Assembly: GCF_021010565.1 (NCBI RefSeq)
Contig: NZ_JAJNAY010000003.1
Coordinates: 62,001-126,000, forward strand
Direction: 5' to 3'
Length of the DNA stretch: 64,000 nucleotides
From: Chryseobacterium turcicum
GTDB lineage: Bacteria > Bacteroidota > Bacteroidia > Flavobacteriales > Weeksellaceae
How positions within the stretch are numbered: position 1 is the first letter of the stretch; each line of letters opens with the position of its first letter. The position numbers were made by a program, and so were the translations under genes. The notes under the pieces were generated by a model. The model did no database searches. It saw only the letters and a program-made list of their open reading frames with translations, and had not been told where the DNA came from. Below are positions 7,487-17,352 of the stretch, piece by piece.

Positions 7487-10138
7487 TCAGAAATTTTTGT
7501 TAATACCTAACACTATATGGCGTGGCAACAGTCTTTGTGTGTATAAACTCTCACTTATATTATTTATTGAGTATCTCTGAATACTGTTTGAATTTAAAAG
7601 ATTATTGCCCTGAATAAAAATACTCATATTATACTTCTTTAAAGTATAGTTCGCTTTAATATCCCAAAACTGAGTAGTTTTTTGAGCTGTATTTCCAAAT
7701 TTATAATATTCTACAAGAGACTCAATCCTAAACTGTGAATTTATAGTAAAATAAAGGTTCAAAAAACCTTTTTGATCTATGTATTTGTTAGAATTCACTT
7801 TCGAAGAAATAGTATTGAATGCCCATTCATAACCGCATTCATAGTTAATAAATTTTGTCCAGCCTGATTTCATTTCAAAAGCTGCCTTCCAATTGATAAA
7901 TTTAGTTTTTATTAAAGGTTGATTATTTACACTATTTTCATAGCCCGATTGCATATAAGAGCTTAAAATACTCAATCTTGATCTTATAGGCTTTAAGTAT
8001 TTTCTTAATTCTAAGCTTGCAGATAAATTGCTATTATTCTTTACCAAAATTGTTTGATTAAAAGTGTAATTAGGATTTACAATCATATTATTAGACAAAT
8101 AATCTCCACTTTTGAAAAAATTAATATTGAAATTAAGATATTGAGACATTTGCTCTCCCACGTTGTAGCTAAATCCTAAATTACAATCTTGCAAAACAGC
8201 AAAATTTACATTGCTCTGTTTAAAGTTTCTGTTTCCCTGATAGATATAGTTAGTATAAACATCGTTGATACTGACTGTGGAAAATTTCCTTCCTGCATTC
8301 AAATTAAAATTTCCTATTTTTCTGTTTTGGTAACCAATATTTGCTAACGGAGAAACATAGAAACCATTCTGTTTATTTTGATTTAAATCAGAATGAATCA
8401 TTTGATTTAAAATGGTAAAACCATAGCTCCAATTTTTTACTTTTTTGTTATATTTAATCTGAGCAAAAACATTATTCTGAACATAATCTGTATGATTAAT
8501 AAACTCTGATTTATCAAAACTTATCGCTTCATTATTTGAATTAAAAATATGAAGGTTTGAGCTTAAAAAATCTTTTCTGAACTCGTTTCCTAACTGTAAT
8601 TCCAGGCTGTGTTCTTCTGCATACTTTTTAAGATAAGAAAGTTTTAATCCCCCAAAATTCATTTTAGAATCAATAATCTGATTTATTTTTTGAGCATCAG
8701 GATTGTTTAGTATTTGAGAAAAAACATCATTTTCATCAGTAAAATCATATGGCCGGTTTTGAAAAATATATCTTGCTACTGCTACTAAAGCTTTGGATGA
8801 ATCTATTTTCTTAGTGTAAGTCAATCTATTTTCGTTGGCAAAAAGTTCATTCTTTCCAATTTGATTATTCAACTGTTCATTAAAAAGAAAAATATTATTA
8901 TTATTTTCATTTAAGGATGAAACTTTATTATAGAATTGTAAGTTTGAGTTATTTTTAAAGTCTTTTGAAAGTTCTACCTTCCCAACAATATTTCTGTTAT
9001 TTTGCTTCCATATTTTATCCTCACTATTAATAAAATCTAAACCGTTAAAATTAAATTTATAAAAAGAATTGATATAGTTTCTATTTTCTATTTCATTAAA
9101 AATAGTTACAAACTTTAATTTCCAATCGGTTTTAAAATTATAAATATAATTAAGTGAAACTAACTTATCATTGTTAAAATTAGTGCGCTTATCATCAAAC
9201 TGAAAGTTTTTTTGATGAAGATTAATTATTGATAGTGTGTTAATATTGGTTCCAACATTTTCAACATCATTATCCGAGCTTGGATTGGTTAAGTATTCTA
9301 CACCCTTCATTTCATTTAAACCCAAATTATTGGCATTCAGAAGAAAATAGATTTTTTGTCTCTTTGTAAAGTTCATCAGATTGAGTTTTCCCTGTCGCAT
9401 ATCTTCTTTATAACTTGTAGAAGCTAACAAAACATTTCCAAACCACTTACCTTTGGCATCTTCTTTTAATGTAAGATTAAGGGCAATACTTTCTGAAGCT
9501 TCAATATTTTTGAGAAGCTTATTTTTTGAATAATTTTTAAGAACCTGAACTTTATCTAAAGGTTTGGAAGGCATATTTTGGGTAAGTGTCTGATAACCTC
9601 TTTCAAAAAGATCATCATTTTCTATCATCACCCTGGAAACCTCTTTATTTCCGAATTTTATTTTACCATCACTAAGAACAGTAATTCCCGGAAGTTTTTT
9701 TAAGAGATCTTCTACATTTTGCTCTGTTCCATTAGAAAAATTTTTAGCAGAATATTCTATAGTGTCTTTCTTAATCTTGATCGGCGAAGTTCTGCTAATA
9801 ACTACTTCCTTTATTTCTTTTACTTTATCAGTCTCAAGAATAATGGTTTTAAAATTTTTGCTTTCACCTCTTTTAATTATAGAAACAGGGAATTTCTTAG
9901 AAAAATAGCCCATCGCAGAAATATTCAGATTAAAATTTCCGAATTTATCCGTATTAAGCAAAAAACTTCCGTCTTTATCACTAAAGACGAAAGTTATTAT
10001 ATTATCCTGTGAATCGGTAAGAATCACATTGGCTCTTGAAACCGCCTGTTTATTTTCTGACCATACTAAACCTTTTATCTCTGTTTGAGCAGAGATTTTA
10101 AGAAATAATATGATGAATAATAAACATAAATACTTCAT
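7487..10138 (-). CDS. Outer-membrane beta-barrel receptor (OMP_b-brl_3 type), TonB-receptor-like
   Basis: An 883-residue outer-membrane protein. It has a signal peptide (KYLCLLFIILFLKISAQ), then a carboxypeptidase-regulatory-like domain at about 20-100 (GLVWSENKQAVSRANVILTD). A plug-like domain follows (NVEDLLKKLPGITVLSDGKI, about 145-165), and the long C-terminal part is rich in aromatic and alternating residues, as in a barrel, ending in NF. This architecture is typical of the receptor-like proteins encoded next to GLPGLI genes in flavobacteria. It overlaps the upstream GLPGLI gene by one base (TAATG). It is the last gene of element B cargo. The ligand is unknown. Confidence 0.85.
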   Translation of the reverse strand: MKYLCLLFIILFLKISAQTEIKGLVWSENKQAVSRANVILTDSQDNIITFVFSDKDGSFLLNTDKFGNFNLNISAMGYFSKKFPVSIIKRGESKNFKTIILETDKVKEIKEVVISRTSPIKIKKDTIEYSAKNFSNGTEQNVEDLLKKLPGITVLSDGKIKFGNKEVSRVMIENDDLFERGYQTLTQNMPSKPLDKVQVLKNYSKNKLLKNIEASESIALNLTLKEDAKGKWFGNVLLASTSYKEDMRQGKLNLMNFTKRQKIYFLLNANNLGLNEMKGVEYLTNPSSDNDVENVGTNINTLSIINLHQKNFQFDDKRTNFNNDKLVSLNYIYNFKTDWKLKFVTIFNEIENRNYINSFYKFNFNGLDFINSEDKIWKQNNRNIVGKVELSKDFKNNSNLQFYNKVSSLNENNNNIFLFNEQLNNQIGKNELFANENRLTYTKKIDSSKALVAVARYIFQNRPYDFTDENDVFSQILNNPDAQKINQIIDSKMNFGGLKLSYLKKYAEEHSLELQLGNEFRKDFLSSNLHIFNSNNEAISFDKSEFINHTDYVQNNVFAQIKYNKKVKNWSYGFTILNQMIHSDLNQNKQNGFYVSPLANIGYQNRKIGNFNLNAGRKFSTVSINDVYTNYIYQGNRNFKQSNVNFAVLQDCNLGFSYNVGEQMSQYLNFNINFFKSGDYLSNNMIVNPNYTFNQTILVKNNSNLSASLELRKYLKPIRSRLSILSSYMQSGYENSVNNQPLIKTKFINWKAAFEMKSGWTKFINYECGYEWAFNTISSKVNSNKYIDQKGFLNLYFTINSQFRIESLVEYYKFGNTAQKTTQFWDIKANYTLKKYNMSIFIQGNNLLNSNSIQRYSINNISESLYTQRLLPRHIVLGINKNF

Positions 10139-10914
10139 TAAGGCTTTTTAGACTCTTCCCATTCGAAAGATTTTTCTATCTTAAAGTCTCTTTCTTTGGA
10201 AGAACTCACTACTATTGTTCCAGCTGGTCTATTTGCTTCAACTTTTGACTTAATATCTTTTAAGTAGTTATTTTCAATATTTATATATTCTTTATAATCA
10301 ATGTACTTAGACTTTTCTTCAGGAAATGAGAAAAGAAGTTTAGAATTAATGTCAATTTTCTGTGGAAAATTTAATACAATCTTAGCAGCTTCATAGGTAA
10401 ACAAGTTATCTTTATCTGAAACTTTTAAAATTACACCAGGTAATCCTCTAAACTTTAAAGGACCTAAATCAACTGGCAAATCGGTTGTAAAGTAAGCAAT
10501 AAAATCTCTTCCTCTAAATTTCCCTAAAGCTTTATGACATTTATATCCTAAGATTATTTCCGTATCTTTCTGAATAATATTCCAATCAATTTTTTGATAG
10601 TTGTCTAACGTAAAAAGAATCTCCTTAGTAAAAGAATTATCTTTTATATAAAATTTTTTCTCATCCAGTGAATTTTTTATAATCTGGCTGCTCCTAATTT
10701 TTTCACTATTAGTCAAAAAATCATTCACTTCTTCCAAACTTCCTCTGTAGCTAAAAAAAATAGACCATTTATCTTGAAAAACAAGTATATTTTTTTCATA
10801 AATTTTTTCATTACCACCAGCATCATCTATGATTTTATTGTAAACAATAAAATTGTTCTGTGCTTTGAAAAAAACACAGAACAAAATCATAATAAATTTA
10901 ATATATGCTGTCAT
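10138..10914 (-). CDS. GLPGLI-family secreted protein
   Basis: A 258-residue protein, starting at MTAYIKFIMI because this ATG overlaps the stop of the preceding gene. A hydrophobic N-terminus (FIMILFCVFFKAQ) acts as signal peptide. The family motif occurs as KFRGLPGVILKVSD at about residue 155, preceded by YFTTDLPVDLGPLKF. The GLPGLI family is a Bacteroidetes-specific secreted or periplasmic family of unknown biochemical role. Its genes usually neighbour a beta-barrel receptor, as here. One-base overlaps at both ends point to a tight three-gene operon. Confidence 0.9.
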   Translation of the reverse strand: MTAYIKFIMILFCVFFKAQNNFIVYNKIIDDAGGNEKIYEKNILVFQDKWSIFFSYRGSLEEVNDFLTNSEKIRSSQIIKNSLDEKKFYIKDNSFTKEILFTLDNYQKIDWNIIQKDTEIILGYKCHKALGKFRGRDFIAYFTTDLPVDLGPLKFRGLPGVILKVSDKDNLFTYEAAKIVLNFPQKIDINSKLLFSFPEEKSKYIDYKEYINIENNYLKDIKSKVEANRPAGTIVVSSSKERDFKIEKSFEWEESKKP

Positions 10915-11264
10915 TAATAATTTGCAGGGCAATCGCCAAATCCTGTCATCATTCTTGTTACTTTAATTAGTAACCCTCCTTCACCCGCTTCACTACAACC
11001 ACTTCCATAAGCTTCGTATGATTCTTTAACTGTACCTACGTAATTTCCACAAGTATCGTATTGTCTTGTATGTGTTGCAATTGTACAAGAAAATAACACT
11101 CCATTCACATAGTTGTAGGTTGTAACTTGTTTTTTGTCTCCTTTTTCCTTCGTTACAACTTTTGTTTCCATTTTATGTTCAGAAACATTAGGTACTGAAT
11201 TATTCGCTAAAGCAATCCCTGAAATTCCAACTGTTAAAAACAACGCTAAAATAGTTTTTTTCAT
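10914..11264 (-). CDS. Small secreted cysteine-containing protein
   Basis: A 116-residue protein with a clear signal peptide (KKTILALFLTVGISGIALA). The mature part has a charged linker (TKVVTKEKGDKKQVTTYNYV) and four cysteines spaced through the C-terminal half (LFSCTI, YDTCGNY, GSGCSEA, FGDCPANY), which could form two disulfides. It is the first gene of the operon with the GLPGLI protein and the barrel receptor. Its start is only 12 bases from the IS3 left end, so its native promoter has probably been lost or replaced. It might be a substrate or exported partner of the other two; that is inference. Confidence 0.7.
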   Translation of the reverse strand: MKKTILALFLTVGISGIALANNSVPNVSEHKMETKVVTKEKGDKKQVTTYNYVNGVLFSCTIATHTRQYDTCGNYVGTVKESYEAYGSGCSEAGEGGLLIKVTRMMTGFGDCPANY

Positions 11265-11335
11265 AAATTTAATATTTGTACGTCTTCAAACCAACTTAGA
11301 CATTTTAGTTTAAATCCTTAAGGAGGATTTTCGGT

Positions 11336-12049
11336 TTATAAACTTACTAATTTTTGTTGATTATATATTTGTCTTCTTTTTCGGATGGATTCCGCTTTTG
11401 TTTGCTTTCTTTTTTCCAAAATCTGTTCTGATCTTCCGAAGTACACATCTGCTGGAGTGAGGTTATTTATCGACTCGTGATAGGGCTTGTTATTGTAGTT
11501 TTCTACAAATTTTTCCAGTGCCTGGATGAGTTCTTCGGGATGATAAAAATGATTTAGTTTCACTACGTTTTTCATCGTTCTGTGATAACGTTCAATCTTA
11601 CCTTGAGTCTGCGGATGCATTGGTTTTCCGTGAACCTGCTTCATCTTTACATTATCTCTAAGATAGGTTTTCAGTTCACCGGAGACGTAGCAGGAACCGT
11701 TATCTGAGAGCAGTTTAGGTTTAGCTTTGGTCTTTAATTTCGCTTTTTTAATGGCCGTGTCCACCGTTCGTTTCACATCTTCGGCCTTCATCGAGTCGCA
11801 CAGCTCCCAGTGAATGATGTAGCGGCTATAGTCGTCCAAAATCGTGCTCAAATAGTACCATCCCCAGCCAATGATCTTGAAATAGGTAAAATCTGTCTGC
11901 CACATTTGATGCACAAATTCCGTTTTGTCTTTGAACTCATTTGCTGCTGAAAGAAGAAAATGATTCGGTGCCGGTATTAAGTCTCTTTGCTTCAAAATAC
12001 GGTAAACACTGGATTCTGAAATAAAAACATCTTGCTCATCGGTAATTTT
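11336..12049 (-). pseudogene. IS3-family transposase orfB, 3' portion
   Basis: This is the C-terminal part of an IS3-type DDE transposase, severed from its N-terminal part at 19263-19538 by element C. It holds the whole catalytic core: first aspartate in QTDFTYFKI, second in LLSDNGSCYVSG and the glutamate in GKIERYHRTMKN. Joining both parts and removing one copy of AATTTT restores a continuous frame of 327 residues, through ELAYKI and TDEQDVFISESS. Taken alone, the internal frame from 11995 is unlikely to make an active enzyme because the N-terminal DNA-binding region is missing. Confidence 0.88.
12044..12049. repeat. Target duplication of transposon C, left copy
   Basis: AATTTT directly before the GGGG tip. 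An identical AATTTT follows the right tip at 19263-19268. Removing one copy restores the orfB frame of the IS3 element. Confidence 0.85.
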
Positions 12050-12102
12050 GGGGTCAGTCGACGAAACGGAAAATATAGCACGTTAAGGATAGAATCTATT
12101 AA
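12050..12102. repeat. Left inverted repeat of transposon C
   Basis: 53 bases starting GGGGTCAGTCGACGAAACGG. The partner is at 19210-19262. Confidence 0.92.
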
Positions 12103-12129
12103 ATAATTATTTTTTATAGACTGAATAAA

Positions 12130-12720
12130 TTACTTTCTATTGTAAACCTTTATTTCCACATTTCTTTCTCTTAAATATTTATACATTGTCATTTTTGAAA
12201 TCTTCAAGTCGGCAGCAATTTCGTTGACACTTTTTATCCCCTCATTATAATAATTTTCTGCAATAATAGCTTTTTGCTGAGCTTCCTTACTTAATCCTTT
12301 CCTGCGACCTCCTTTCTTACCTCTTTCCCGTGCTGCCTCCAAGCCTGCTTTTGTTCTTTCCCTGATTAGATCCTTTTCAAATTCTGCAAAGGATGCGGAA
12401 ATATTAAAAAATAATCTTCCTTGCGGAGTCGTAGTGTCTATGTTGTCATGCAAGCTTTGTAGAGCTACATTTTTAGAATTTAATATTTCGACAATTTCTA
12501 ACAGGTGTTTTAAAGATCTTCCAAGTCTGTCTAATTTATAAACAACTACAACATCACCCTTACGAATTTGCTCTAATAATTTTTTGAGTTGTGGTCTTTC
12601 CTTTGTAGCTCCGGAAACTGTTTCCTTAAAAATCATTTCACATCCTAATTTATTTAAAGCGTCTTCCTGCAGATTATAATTTTGATCCTGTGTTGATATT
12701 CTGATATATCCAATTTTCAT
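12130..12720 (-). CDS. Serine recombinase (resolvase) of transposon C
   Basis: A 196-residue resolvase. I chose the start MKIGYIRISTQDQ rather than six codons upstream because this places the catalytic strand at the usual position. The active-site serine is in RISTQDQN. The core has VYKLDRLGRSLKHLLEI and SASFAEFEKDLIRERTKAGL. The C-terminal helix-turn-helix is at about 150-185 (SVNEIAADLKISKMTMYKYL). It would resolve cointegrates at a res site between it and tnpA. The closest relative in the window is the element A resolvase. Confidence 0.93.
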   Translation of the reverse strand: MKIGYIRISTQDQNYNLQEDALNKLGCEMIFKETVSGATKERPQLKKLLEQIRKGDVVVVYKLDRLGRSLKHLLEIVEILNSKNVALQSLHDNIDTTTPQGRLFFNISASFAEFEKDLIRERTKAGLEAARERGKKGGRRKGLSKEAQQKAIIAENYYNEGIKSVNEIAADLKISKMTMYKYLRERNVEIKVYNRK

Positions 12721-12874
12721 AAGTATAGATAATTGCATTAAAAATTTAAATAAATATACTCAATTTATTATACTAGTTTTTTTTACTTATTTTTATTTTA
12801 AAACGTAATTTTCAGAAAACACAAAAAAGTACAAGTAAACGGACGTTTTATTTTACTTAAGAAAAAATATTTTT
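12721..12874. promoter_or_regulatory. Divergent promoter and probable res region of transposon C
   Basis: The gap between resolvase and tnpA starts. It contains an inverted pair, AAAACGT near 12800 and ACGTTTT near 12845, in AT-rich sequence. Assignment as res is by position in the Tn3 layout; sub-sites were not resolved. Confidence 0.4.
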
Positions 12875-15838
12875 ATGCCTAGAAAACAAGTATTATCAGA
12901 GTTTGAGATAAAAGAGTTAATTAAAATTCCAGAAACTGATGAAGAATTAATCATCAACTATTCTTTATCGGAAAATGATTTTTCAATAATAAAAAATCAT
13001 TGTAGAACAAACACCAATAAGTTGGGATTTGCAGTTAATCTCAGTTATATGAGACATCCAGGGATTATTTTAGCTCCTGAGTTATATCCTGATCGACAAA
13101 TCTTACAGTTTATTAGCAGTCAACTAGGAATAAATGTTTTAGAATGGGAAAACTATGGAAAAAGAGAGCAAACAAGGAGAGAATATATAAGCATACTGCA
13201 ATCTGTTTATGGATTTCGAATATTTACAATCATAGATTATACGGTCTACAAAGGGTTGTTACAAGAAATAGCTCTCAAAACAGATAAAGGATTTGTTGTG
13301 GCAGAAGAATTAGTTAAATTTCTTCGTAAAAATAAAATCTTACTCCCTGCAACTGGAACAATTGAAAGGCTTTGCTCGGAAGCTCTTATTAATGCGGAAA
13401 AGCAAATTTATGATAGCCTGAGTTCTTCATTGTCCAATCATCAGAAACAGTTATTAGATGCTCTTCTCAACTTACAGGAAAAAAGCAGCATCAGTCAACT
13501 AAATTGGCTCAAGCAATCCCCACAGGCGGTCAATTCAAAGTTTTTACTGATGCATATAAAGAGGTTGAAGACAATAAAAGAGATCAATCTTCCAAAAGAT
13601 ATTGGTAAGGATATTCATCAGAACCGATTACTAAAAATAGCCAGAGAAGGAAGACAGATGACACCACAGCATCTAAGGGATTTTGAAGAATCCAGGAGAT
13701 ACGCAACATTGGTGGCAATACTTCTGGAAACCAAAGCTTCCATCATCGATGAAATCATAGAAATGAATGATAAGATCATCGGTTCTTTGTTCAGATATGC
13801 CAAGAATACGCAAACTCAAAAAATGCAGGATTCCGGAAAATCCATGGGTGAGCAGCTCGGTATATTTTTTAAAGTTGGCAGCGCACTTCTGGATGCCAAG
13901 GAAACAGGAGAAGATCCTTTCGATGCTGTTGAGTCAGTTATTTCATGGGACGCTCTGGCTCAAAGTATTTCAGAAGCCAAGAACTTAACAGCTAAACAAA
14001 ATTTTGACTCTCTTTATTTTATATCCGATAAATACTTTACGATAAAAAAATATGGTGGAGAATTTCTGAAAGAGTTGGAACTCCGCTCTGCCCCTGTAGC
14101 AGAAGATATTCTAAAGGCAGTAGGTATCTTGATTGACCTGTATGAAGGAAAAATAAAAAAACTACCGGAAAAAATTCCATCAGGTTTTATCAGAAAAAGA
14201 TGGGAAGAACTGGTATTTACAGAGAACGGTATAGATAGAAAGTTTTATGAACTATGTATATTTTCTGAACTGAAAAACCATTTGCGTTCCGGTGATCTTT
14301 GGGTACAGGGTTCAAGACAGTACAAAGATTTTGAAGATTATCTTATTCCTGCAGGCAGATTCGTTGAAATGAAAGATGAAAATCAAGTTCCTCTGGATGT
14401 AGCATTGAATGCAGAAGAGTTTCTTTCGGAGCGAATGGAACTTCTTTCAAATAAAATACAAATAGTATGTAAGCTCATTGAAAATAATGAACTCCCTGAA
14501 TCTTCTATTATTAATGACAGAATAAAGATTAAACCTCTTGAAAATACAGTTCCTGAAGAAGTTGAAGTTTTAGCAAAAAAAATATACAGTCTGCTTCCTC
14601 TTATTAAAATCACAGATCTTTTGAAAGAAGTCGATCAGTGGACGGGCTTTACAGATCAGTTCATTCATCTGAAATCCGGAAATAAAGCCAGTGACAAAAA
14701 TTTGTTACTCACTGTAATACTGTCAGATGCCATTAATTTAGGTTTAAGAAAAATGTCGGAAGCTTCTCCGGGAACTTCCTATGCAAAACTCTCATGGCTT
14801 CAGGCGTGGCATATCCGAGACGAAACGTATTCTTCAGCTTTAGCGAAAATTATCAATACTCAATCCGATCACTCATTTTCTTCTTACTGGGGAGAGGGCA
14901 AAACATCTTCTTCGGACGGTCAAAGGTTTGCTACAGGCAGTTATGCGCAGAGAACCGGAAATATTAATCCAAAATATGGAAGCAGTCCCGGAGTTCAGTT
15001 TTACACTCATATCTCCGACCAATACGCACCTTTTCATACCAAGGTTATCAATGTAGGAGTAAGGGATGCAACCTATGTTTTGGATGGGCTTCTCTATCAT
15101 GAATCTGAACTGCAGATAGAAGAACATTATACGGATACTTCGGGGTTTACCGATCATGTATTCGCTTTGATGCAGTTACTGGGATTTAAATTTGCTCCAA
15201 GAATCAGAGATTTGAATGATAAGAAGTTATTTATTCCTGAAACATCTACGAGCTATTCTGCGTTATCAGAACATATAGGAGGAACCATCAACAGTAAAAA
15301 GATTATTCAAAACTGGGATGAAATTCTAAGATTGGCTGCTTCCATAAAAAATGGAACTGTTACGGCTTCACTGATTGTCAAGAAGATTGGAAGTTATCCA
15401 CGGCAGAACGGACTGGCTGTAGCATTACGAGAATTGGGTAAAATAGAAAGAACTTTATTTATGCTCGACTGGTACATGAGTCCGGAACTTAGACGCAGAG
15501 TTACCGCAGGACTTAATAAAGGTGAAGCCAGAAACGCTTTGGCAAGAGCTGTATATTTTAACAGGTTTGGAGAAGTCAGAGAACGAAGCTTTGAAAATCA
15601 ACGGTATAAGGCAAGCGGTCTTAATCTGGTTACTGCTGCTATTGTTCTATGGAATACGGTTTATATTGAAAAAGCAGTGCAGCACCTGAAAGAACAGGGC
15701 GAAGAAATTAATGAAGAATTACTTCAACACCTTTCTCCTTTAGGATGGGAACATATTCACCTTACCGGAGACTATGTTTGGGAAGATCGTATCAAGTTTA
15801 AAAAAGGAGAGTTTAGATCGCTAAGAAATTCTTTATAA
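12875..15838 (+). CDS. tnpA: Tn3-family transposase of element C (intact)
   Basis: A 987-residue DDE transposase, full length for the family. The N-terminal DUF4158-like DNA-binding region occupies about residues 1-165 and is followed by the long helical region and the DDE catalytic domain (SDAINLGLRKMSEASPGTSY at about 620, WLQAWHIRDETYSSALAKII, and SPELRRRVTAGLNKGEARNA near 870). The C-terminus LSPLGWEHIHLTGDYVWEDR is conserved in the family. From about residue 165 on it is almost identical to the element A enzyme, whereas the N-terminus is clearly different. No frameshifts are seen, so it is probably functional and could act on the related ends of A and B. Confidence 0.95.
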   Translation: MPRKQVLSEFEIKELIKIPETDEELIINYSLSENDFSIIKNHCRTNTNKLGFAVNLSYMRHPGIILAPELYPDRQILQFISSQLGINVLEWENYGKREQTRREYISILQSVYGFRIFTIIDYTVYKGLLQEIALKTDKGFVVAEELVKFLRKNKILLPATGTIERLCSEALINAEKQIYDSLSSSLSNHQKQLLDALLNLQEKSSISQLNWLKQSPQAVNSKFLLMHIKRLKTIKEINLPKDIGKDIHQNRLLKIAREGRQMTPQHLRDFEESRRYATLVAILLETKASIIDEIIEMNDKIIGSLFRYAKNTQTQKMQDSGKSMGEQLGIFFKVGSALLDAKETGEDPFDAVESVISWDALAQSISEAKNLTAKQNFDSLYFISDKYFTIKKYGGEFLKELELRSAPVAEDILKAVGILIDLYEGKIKKLPEKIPSGFIRKRWEELVFTENGIDRKFYELCIFSELKNHLRSGDLWVQGSRQYKDFEDYLIPAGRFVEMKDENQVPLDVALNAEEFLSERMELLSNKIQIVCKLIENNELPESSIINDRIKIKPLENTVPEEVEVLAKKIYSLLPLIKITDLLKEVDQWTGFTDQFIHLKSGNKASDKNLLLTVILSDAINLGLRKMSEASPGTSYAKLSWLQAWHIRDETYSSALAKIINTQSDHSFSSYWGEGKTSSSDGQRFATGSYAQRTGNINPKYGSSPGVQFYTHISDQYAPFHTKVINVGVRDATYVLDGLLYHESELQIEEHYTDTSGFTDHVFALMQLLGFKFAPRIRDLNDKKLFIPETSTSYSALSEHIGGTINSKKIIQNWDEILRLAASIKNGTVTASLIVKKIGSYPRQNGLAVALRELGKIERTLFMLDWYMSPELRRRVTAGLNKGEARNALARAVYFNRFGEVRERSFENQRYKASGLNLVTAAIVLWNTVYIEKAVQHLKEQGEEINEELLQHLSPLGWEHIHLTGDYVWEDRIKFKKGEFRSLRNSL

Positions 15839-15880
15839 TAATCACTCTTATCACATTAAGATAAGAGTGATTATAAAAAA
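15837..15880. terminator. Bidirectional terminator between tnpA and convergent cargo
   Basis: A 14-base stem, ATAATCACTCTTAT with ATAAGAGTGATTAT, followed by a run of A on the plus strand (T on the minus strand). It separates convergent genes. Confidence 0.85.
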
Positions 15881-15890
15881 CTATATATTT

Positions 15891-16775
15891 CTAGTTTTTA
15901 ATGAACTTTTTAGTGTACGCAGATTCTTTTGTGTTTACTTTCAGTATATATGATCCGTTTTGTAAATGTGAAATAGAGATCTCTTTTTTCCCGGAAACAT
16001 CTTTTAAAATCAATTTTCCGGAAAGATCAAAAATTTCAATTGATTTTACGACTTCTTTTATTTTGATATTAATGAAATCTGAAGTGGGGTTAGGATAAAC
16101 ATCTATTTTATCGTTATAATTGTTTTCCGAAGTAGAAAGAAGATCAGCATTTAAAATTTTAATGTTATCCATTGTAAAACCAGATCCTTCGTTATCATAA
16201 ACGAAGTTGAGAACATTAAACCCCATAACACTATTTGAAATAGGTTGGCTTCCGAGTAAGATATTGTTTAAATAATAAGTTACGGTGTGTGTTGCCAAAT
16301 TTGCAATTAGTTTAAAATTATACCACGTATTTGCAGAAATGTTTACAGATGTAGCTACACCATCGTCTATAACTCCGTTATATACAAGCAGTCCGCCTTG
16401 ACTTGGCTCAATGTTGAAACCGCCTACGATATTATCGTCAAGATCTTGTACAACCATATGATATTCTGAAGATCCAACAGCAGAAATTTTGTAATCAAAC
16501 GAATATTCGGTCTTTGTAAAACCAGAAATACTTTTTGTAACCCCTCCACTGGTACCACTACTATTACTTGTAACAGTCACAGAGTTTGAACCAATTGATG
16601 CTGTGGTATTTATCACTTTAGCACTACTCGTAGTAACGCCTCCCCATCTCGACCAGCCCTGTTGGCCTGGAAGATTTCCTAACGTGTATCCTTCAGAAGT
16701 TTCAAAAGAAATGTTTTGACTGAAAGCAAATAGACTTAAGGTTATTGCAAAAATTAAAAGTAGTTTTTTATCCAT
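15891..16775 (-). CDS. Secreted protein with type IX secretion sorting domain
   Basis: A 294-residue protein with an N-terminal signal peptide (KLLLIFAITLSLFAFSQ). A LamG/jelly-roll-like beta domain spans about residues 20-210 (SFETSEGYTLGNLPGQQGWS, WYNFKLIANLATHTVTYYLN). The C-terminus is a Por-type A sorting domain at about 218-294 (VYPNPTSDFINIKI, SGSYILKV-like NGSYILKVNTK, KKFIKN). Such domains direct proteins through the type IX secretion system of Bacteroidetes to the surface or medium. It lies in transposon C cargo, downstream of the lipoprotein genes but separated from them by a terminator. It may bind polysaccharide or another surface ligand. Confidence 0.88.
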   Translation of the reverse strand: MDKKLLLIFAITLSLFAFSQNISFETSEGYTLGNLPGQQGWSRWGGVTTSSAKVINTTASIGSNSVTVTSNSSGTSGGVTKSISGFTKTEYSFDYKISAVGSSEYHMVVQDLDDNIVGGFNIEPSQGGLLVYNGVIDDGVATSVNISANTWYNFKLIANLATHTVTYYLNNILLGSQPISNSVMGFNVLNFVYDNEGSGFTMDNIKILNADLLSTSENNYNDKIDVYPNPTSDFINIKIKEVVKSIEIFDLSGKLILKDVSGKKEISISHLQNGSYILKVNTKESAYTKKFIKN

Positions 16776-16802
16776 ATTTGAAATTTTTTATTTGTTATAA
16801 AA

Positions 16803-16838
16803 AAGAGTCCGTTTTTACTAGGTATGAAACGGACTCTT
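16803..16838. terminator. Intrinsic terminator after the small lipoprotein gene
   Basis: A 12-base stem, AAGAGTCCGTTT with AAACGGACTCTT, and a 12-base loop, with T-rich sequence on both sides. It lies 11 bases beyond the stop of the minus-strand gene ending at 16850. Confidence 0.85.
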
Positions 16839-16849
16839 AATCTTTTTCT

Positions 16850-17347
16850 TTAATAGCAATTGCCACCACAATCAGTAGCATTCTGATAATCTTCAGAAGT
16901 TATTGAATAAGTTTCTACTTGTTCATCATTGAAACTTATATTAAACAAATTTCTAATATTTTCATTATAAATAATCGGATAGGGATTATTAGGAATATTA
17001 GCACATGTTGGACACTGTTCTGAGAATACAGTAAAAAGATTTATATGGTTATTATTGTAAATTACACCTACATGAGTAATACTTCCAGCTGCTGTTGCTT
17101 TAAACAATCCTGTCATATTAAAGCCAGCTGCACCTGGTGGCTTATACGTATATTTTTTGGTGAATTTTTCGTTATTCGCTAGTGTAATGGCATTTTCCAT
17201 TTCAGGAACACCATTTATGTAAGGTACTAATTTGATATTTTGTCCAGCATTATTTGATATACTATATGTATAATCAATACTTTCCCCCTGATCAGTTCCA
17301 CAGCATATCGTAAGCAAACCAAAACTTAGTAATAGTAGTGTTTTCAT
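16850..17347 (-). CDS. Small lipoprotein, cargo of transposon C
   Basis: A 165-residue protein with a lipoprotein signal (LLLSFGLLTICCGTDQGES). The mature part is predicted to be mostly beta. It contains a CPTC motif (EQCPTCANIPNN) and ends in DCGGNCY, giving four cysteines. It follows the HExxH lipoprotein gene by five bases and so is in the same operon. No family is recognised. A role as immunity or accessory partner of the protease-like neighbour is possible but only suggested by context. Confidence 0.65.
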   Translation of the reverse strand: MKTLLLLSFGLLTICCGTDQGESIDYTYSISNNAGQNIKLVPYINGVPEMENAITLANNEKFTKKYTYKPPGAAGFNMTGLFKATAAGSITHVGVIYNNNHINLFTVFSEQCPTCANIPNNPYPIIYNENIRNLFNISFNDEQVETYSITSEDYQNATDCGGNCY

Positions 17348-17352
17348 TATTT

